Assembly: GCA_902806105.1 (NCBI GenBank)
Contig: CADCVI010000025.1
Coordinates: 1-16,867 of the forward strand
Source of the DNA: an uncultured Rubrobacteraceae bacterium
Lineage (GTDB): Bacteria; Actinomycetota; Rubrobacteria; Rubrobacterales; Rubrobacteraceae
Length of the DNA stretch: 16,867 nt
Direction: 5' to 3'
Shown here: one piece after another, positions 15,236 to 16,867 of the stretch
Position numbering within the stretch: the first letter of the stretch is position 1
How the letters are laid out: each line of letters opens with the position of its first letter
The notes under the pieces: generated by a model
The model's database searches: none
The model's input: the letters and a program-made list of their open reading frames with translations, nothing else
Told to the model about the DNA's origin: nothing
Translations under genes and position numbers: made by a program

Positions 15236-15264
15236 TTGCCAGCCCCGAAAACAGCGGATACGGT
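15236..15264 (+). promoter_or_regulatory. Candidate promoter of the Gly-rich membrane protein gene
   Basis: TTGCCA (15236-15241) lies 17 nt before TACGGT (15259-15264), which keeps the TAnnnT pattern. Transcription would start near 15271. A short hairpin GGAGGC/GCCTCC (15270-15286) would lie at the 5' end of the leader. Confidence 0.45.
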
Positions 15265-15318
15265 CGCGGGGAGGCGAACTGCCTCCTCTGGCCGGGAAGG
15301 GTTATCGGAGGTGCTGAG

Positions 15319-15636
15319 ATGAAGATATTGCGCTGGGCTTTTGTAGCGGGAGCGGCGCTCCTGGTAGGACTCGGGTTCGCCGTGCTCTCGGAAAACCTCG
15401 TCCTGGCGGTCATCCCCGTCGCGGCGATTCTCGTTCTCGCCGGATACCTCTCGCTGGAGAGGCGGGTGCTAGGCCCCCCCACGCCTCGCAGAAAGCGACG
15501 TCGTCGCGCCGGCAGCGTTGGCTCCGCTACATACTTCGGATCCACGGACGGGGGATCTTCCGCGGGCGGTGATTGTGGTTTCGGGGGGGATGGCGGCGGC
15601 TTCGGCGGAGATGGGGGAGGAGGCGGCGGTTGCTGA
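15319..15636 (+). CDS. Small two-helix membrane protein with Gly-rich, Cys-terminated tail
   Basis: The ATG at 15319 has an excellent ribosome site (GGAGG, 7-nt spacing). The 105 residues comprise two hydrophobic helices (about 7-23 and 28-46), a very basic linker (PRRKRRRRAG, 56-65) and a tail of Gly, Asp, Phe and Ser (from 66) ending GGGGGGC, with a second Cys at 86. By the positive-inside rule the tail is probably cytoplasmic. Gly-rich, Cys-ending tails recur in small bacterial membrane proteins of unknown role. It is divergent from sucC. GC-biased codon choice and the ribosome site support translation; the function is unknown. Confidence 0.7.
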   Translation: MKILRWAFVAGAALLVGLGFAVLSENLVLAVIPVAAILVLAGYLSLERRVLGPPTPRRKRRRRAGSVGSATYFGSTDGGSSAGGDCGFGGDGGGFGGDGGGGGGC

Positions 15637-15712
15637 CGCCGGAGCGTTGCACACAGCGCTAGCCTTGGAGCTTCGGCTCTGGCCGTCCCGGCAGCGTCCT
15701 CAGGACTGAGTG

Positions 15713-15758
15713 GGGCCGATCCGTGGAGTAGCGCCTGTGCAGCTTCATGGATCGGCCC
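15713..15758. repeat. Intergenic stem-loop, 10-bp perfect plus 5-bp imperfect stem
   Basis: GGGCCGATCC (15713-15722) and GGATCGGCCC (15749-15758) are perfect complements, extended inward by five pairs including two G-U, with a 16-nt loop. It lies 76 nt past the stop of the Gly-rich gene. Neither strand shows a U-run after it, so it may be a poor terminator or a structured RNA element. Confidence 0.5.
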
Positions 15759-15903
15759 GGGCCTCCCTGCTCTGCCGGTGGCGTCGACTTCCTCTCGAAA
15801 GCATCGCATCACCGTCTCGGACGGCCCTTCGGGAGGGCGGGCCAGCAGCCTGGTTTCTTCGGGCCTCGTATAGAGTCCGGGGGCGCGCGTGCGGCGGTTG
15901 GCC

Positions 15904-15909
15904 TATACT
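15904..15909 (+). promoter_or_regulatory. Candidate -10 box for the DUF554 gene, near-leaderless
   Basis: TATACT lies 10 nt before the proposed TTG start, so the mRNA would begin within a few bases of the start codon. No Shine-Dalgarno sequence is present. The -35 is not recognisable. Confidence 0.4.
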
Positions 15910-15919
15910 CCGGCCCGAT

Positions 15920-16612
15920 TTGGGACTCGGTACCGTTATCAACGTCGTTGCCGTGCTGGTCGGTGGTGGGATAGGGGTGCTCGTCGGGGCACAGCTCCCC
16001 GAGAAGATGCGCCAGACCGCCATGCAGGCCATCGGGATCGTCACGCTTCTCGTCGGCATCCAGAGCTTCGTCGGGTTCGACAACCCTCTCGTGCCGCTCG
16101 TTGCCGTGGTCTCGGGTCTCGTGGTCGGGGAGCTTGCGGACATCGACGGCGCCGTGAAGCGCTTCGGCGACGGGCTGGAGAGGCGCTTCTCGAAGGGCGA
16201 GAGCCCGGTGAGCCGGGCCTTCGTTACGACCAGCCTGCTGTTCTGCGTCGGTCCGCTTACCATCCTCGGCAGCCTGGAAGACGGGCTCTCCGGCGATTAC
16301 AGCCTGCTCGCCCTGAAGAGCGCGCTCGATTTCGTCGCCGCGCTCTCCTTCGCCTCGGTGCTCGGTTGGGGGGTCCTGCTCTCCGCCGGGACCGTGCTCG
16401 TCGTGCAGGGATCGCTCACGCTCTCGGCCGGTCTCCTGGAAGGGGTGGTGACGGAGCCCATGATCTCGGCCACGACCGCCACCGGGGGGGTCTTGATCCT
16501 GGGACTCGGCCTGATCCTGCTGGAGATCAAGGAGGTCCGCGTGGCGAACATGCTCCCCGCCTTGCTCGTGGCCCCCCTGCTCGTGGCCGCCGCGCCCCTG
16601 TGGCCTTTCTGA
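15920..16612 (+). CDS. DUF554-family membrane protein
   Basis: The 230 residues from the TTG at 15920 match the DUF554 (YdfK/YqgA-like) pattern. The N-terminal GTVINVVAVLVGGGIGVLVG is followed by LPEKMRQTAMQAIGIVTLLVGI, then GLVVGELADIDGAVKRFGDGL and a second half with FCVGPLTILGSLEDGL and LKSALDFVAALSFASVLG. About six or seven hydrophobic helices are present. It is thought to be an inner-membrane transport-like protein, but its substrate is not established. The frame is open upstream to an ATG at 15710, but that extension lacks family similarity and has GC-rich non-coding character; homology starts at the TTG. Confidence 0.85.
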   Translation: MGLGTVINVVAVLVGGGIGVLVGAQLPEKMRQTAMQAIGIVTLLVGIQSFVGFDNPLVPLVAVVSGLVVGELADIDGAVKRFGDGLERRFSKGESPVSRAFVTTSLLFCVGPLTILGSLEDGLSGDYSLLALKSALDFVAALSFASVLGWGVLLSAGTVLVVQGSLTLSAGLLEGVVTEPMISATTATGGVLILGLGLILLEIKEVRVANMLPALLVAPLLVAAAPLWPF

Positions 16613-16636
16613 TAGCCCTAGGGCCTCGCGCTCGGG

Positions 16637-16642
16637 TATAGT
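16637..16642 (+). promoter_or_regulatory. Candidate -10 box for the last gene
   Basis: TATAGT would start transcription near 16649, giving a leader of about 33 nt that contains the AGGAGG ribosome site (16669-16674). The -35 is poor. Confidence 0.4.
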
Positions 16643-16681
16643 TGGAGCCGTTCGACGACAGGCGAGGCAGGAGGGAGCTAG

Positions 16682-16867
16682 ATGTCCGAGGAGGCAAAGA
16701 GGGCCGGGGAGTGGAGGGGCAGCCCCCTGATGATGGGGAGCGGCCTCGATCCTTACGGGATCACGGAGATAGTGATGCAGCTCGACACCGGCGATACGGA
16801 GACCCTGTCGCCCCGCATCCGCGACCGGTTCGGGGCGTACGAGCTCAGCCAGGCCGCAACGTACCTG
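16682..16867 (+). CDS. Unrecognised protein, N-terminal 62 residues (3' end outside window)
   Basis: The ATG at 16682 follows AGGAGG by 7 nt, an ideal ribosome site, and the frame stays open to the window end. The visible part reads MSEEAKRAGEWRGSPLMMGS, then GLDPYGITEIVMQLDTGDTE and a charged RIRDRFGAYELSQAATYL. There is no signal peptide or membrane helix so far, so it is probably cytoplasmic. I do not recognise a family from this fragment. Confidence 0.7.
   Translation, partial: MSEEAKRAGEWRGSPLMMGSGLDPYGITEIVMQLDTGDTETLSPRIRDRFGAYELSQAATYL

Noticed and set aside
15710..15919. Upstream extension of the DUF554 frame
   Set aside because: Family similarity starts at 15920; the extension contains the intergenic stem-loop and looks non-coding.

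Overview
The window is GC-rich, with mixed ATG/GTG/TTG starts, several promoters whose -10 box sits almost on the start codon, and gene content (TrkA/TrkH, SucCD, arginase, NarL-type two-component system, small secreted proteins) that suits a deep-branching actinobacterium. Rubrobacter or a relative is my best guess. This is an inference from gene style, not a database match. No mobile element, CRISPR array, rRNA or intact tRNA was found.

Layout. (1) 2-295 (+) is the C-terminal end of an SRPBCC-like protein, followed by a distant hairpin plus T-run. (2) 548-3455 (-) is an apparent three-gene signalling operon: a receiver-like protein lacking the phospho-acceptor Asp, an eight-helix membrane histidine kinase, and a NarL/LuxR response regulator. 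An 18-bp AT-rich palindrome lies upstream. (3) 3874-6385 (+) is gamma-glutamyltransferase, overlapping arginase by 8 nt; ggt looks leaderless. (4) 6408-7543 (-) holds two small exported proteins of unknown function that share a Cys-containing C-terminal module. (5) 7649-12747 (-) is a potassium block. trkA and trkH overlap. Beyond them, a large APC-superfamily permease is preceded by a sigma70-type promoter and a clear ydaO-type c-di-AMP riboswitch, then a short leader ORF that ends 2 nt before the permease start. (6) 12922-15145 (-) is sucC-sucD plus an unlisted 58-residue membrane protein, closed by a strong terminator. (7) 15319-16867 (+) holds a small Gly-rich membrane protein, a DUF554 membrane protein and the start of an unrecognised gene.

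The most coherent biology is in region 5. A c-di-AMP riboswitch normally controls K+ or osmolyte transport and cell-wall genes. Here it precedes a permease next to the Trk potassium system, so the permease is a candidate K+ importer (KimA-like role) switched off when c-di-AMP is high. The most novel-looking items are the paired exported proteins with the shared C-terminal module, the receiver-like protein heading the two-component operon, and the leader ORF/hairpin between riboswitch and permease.
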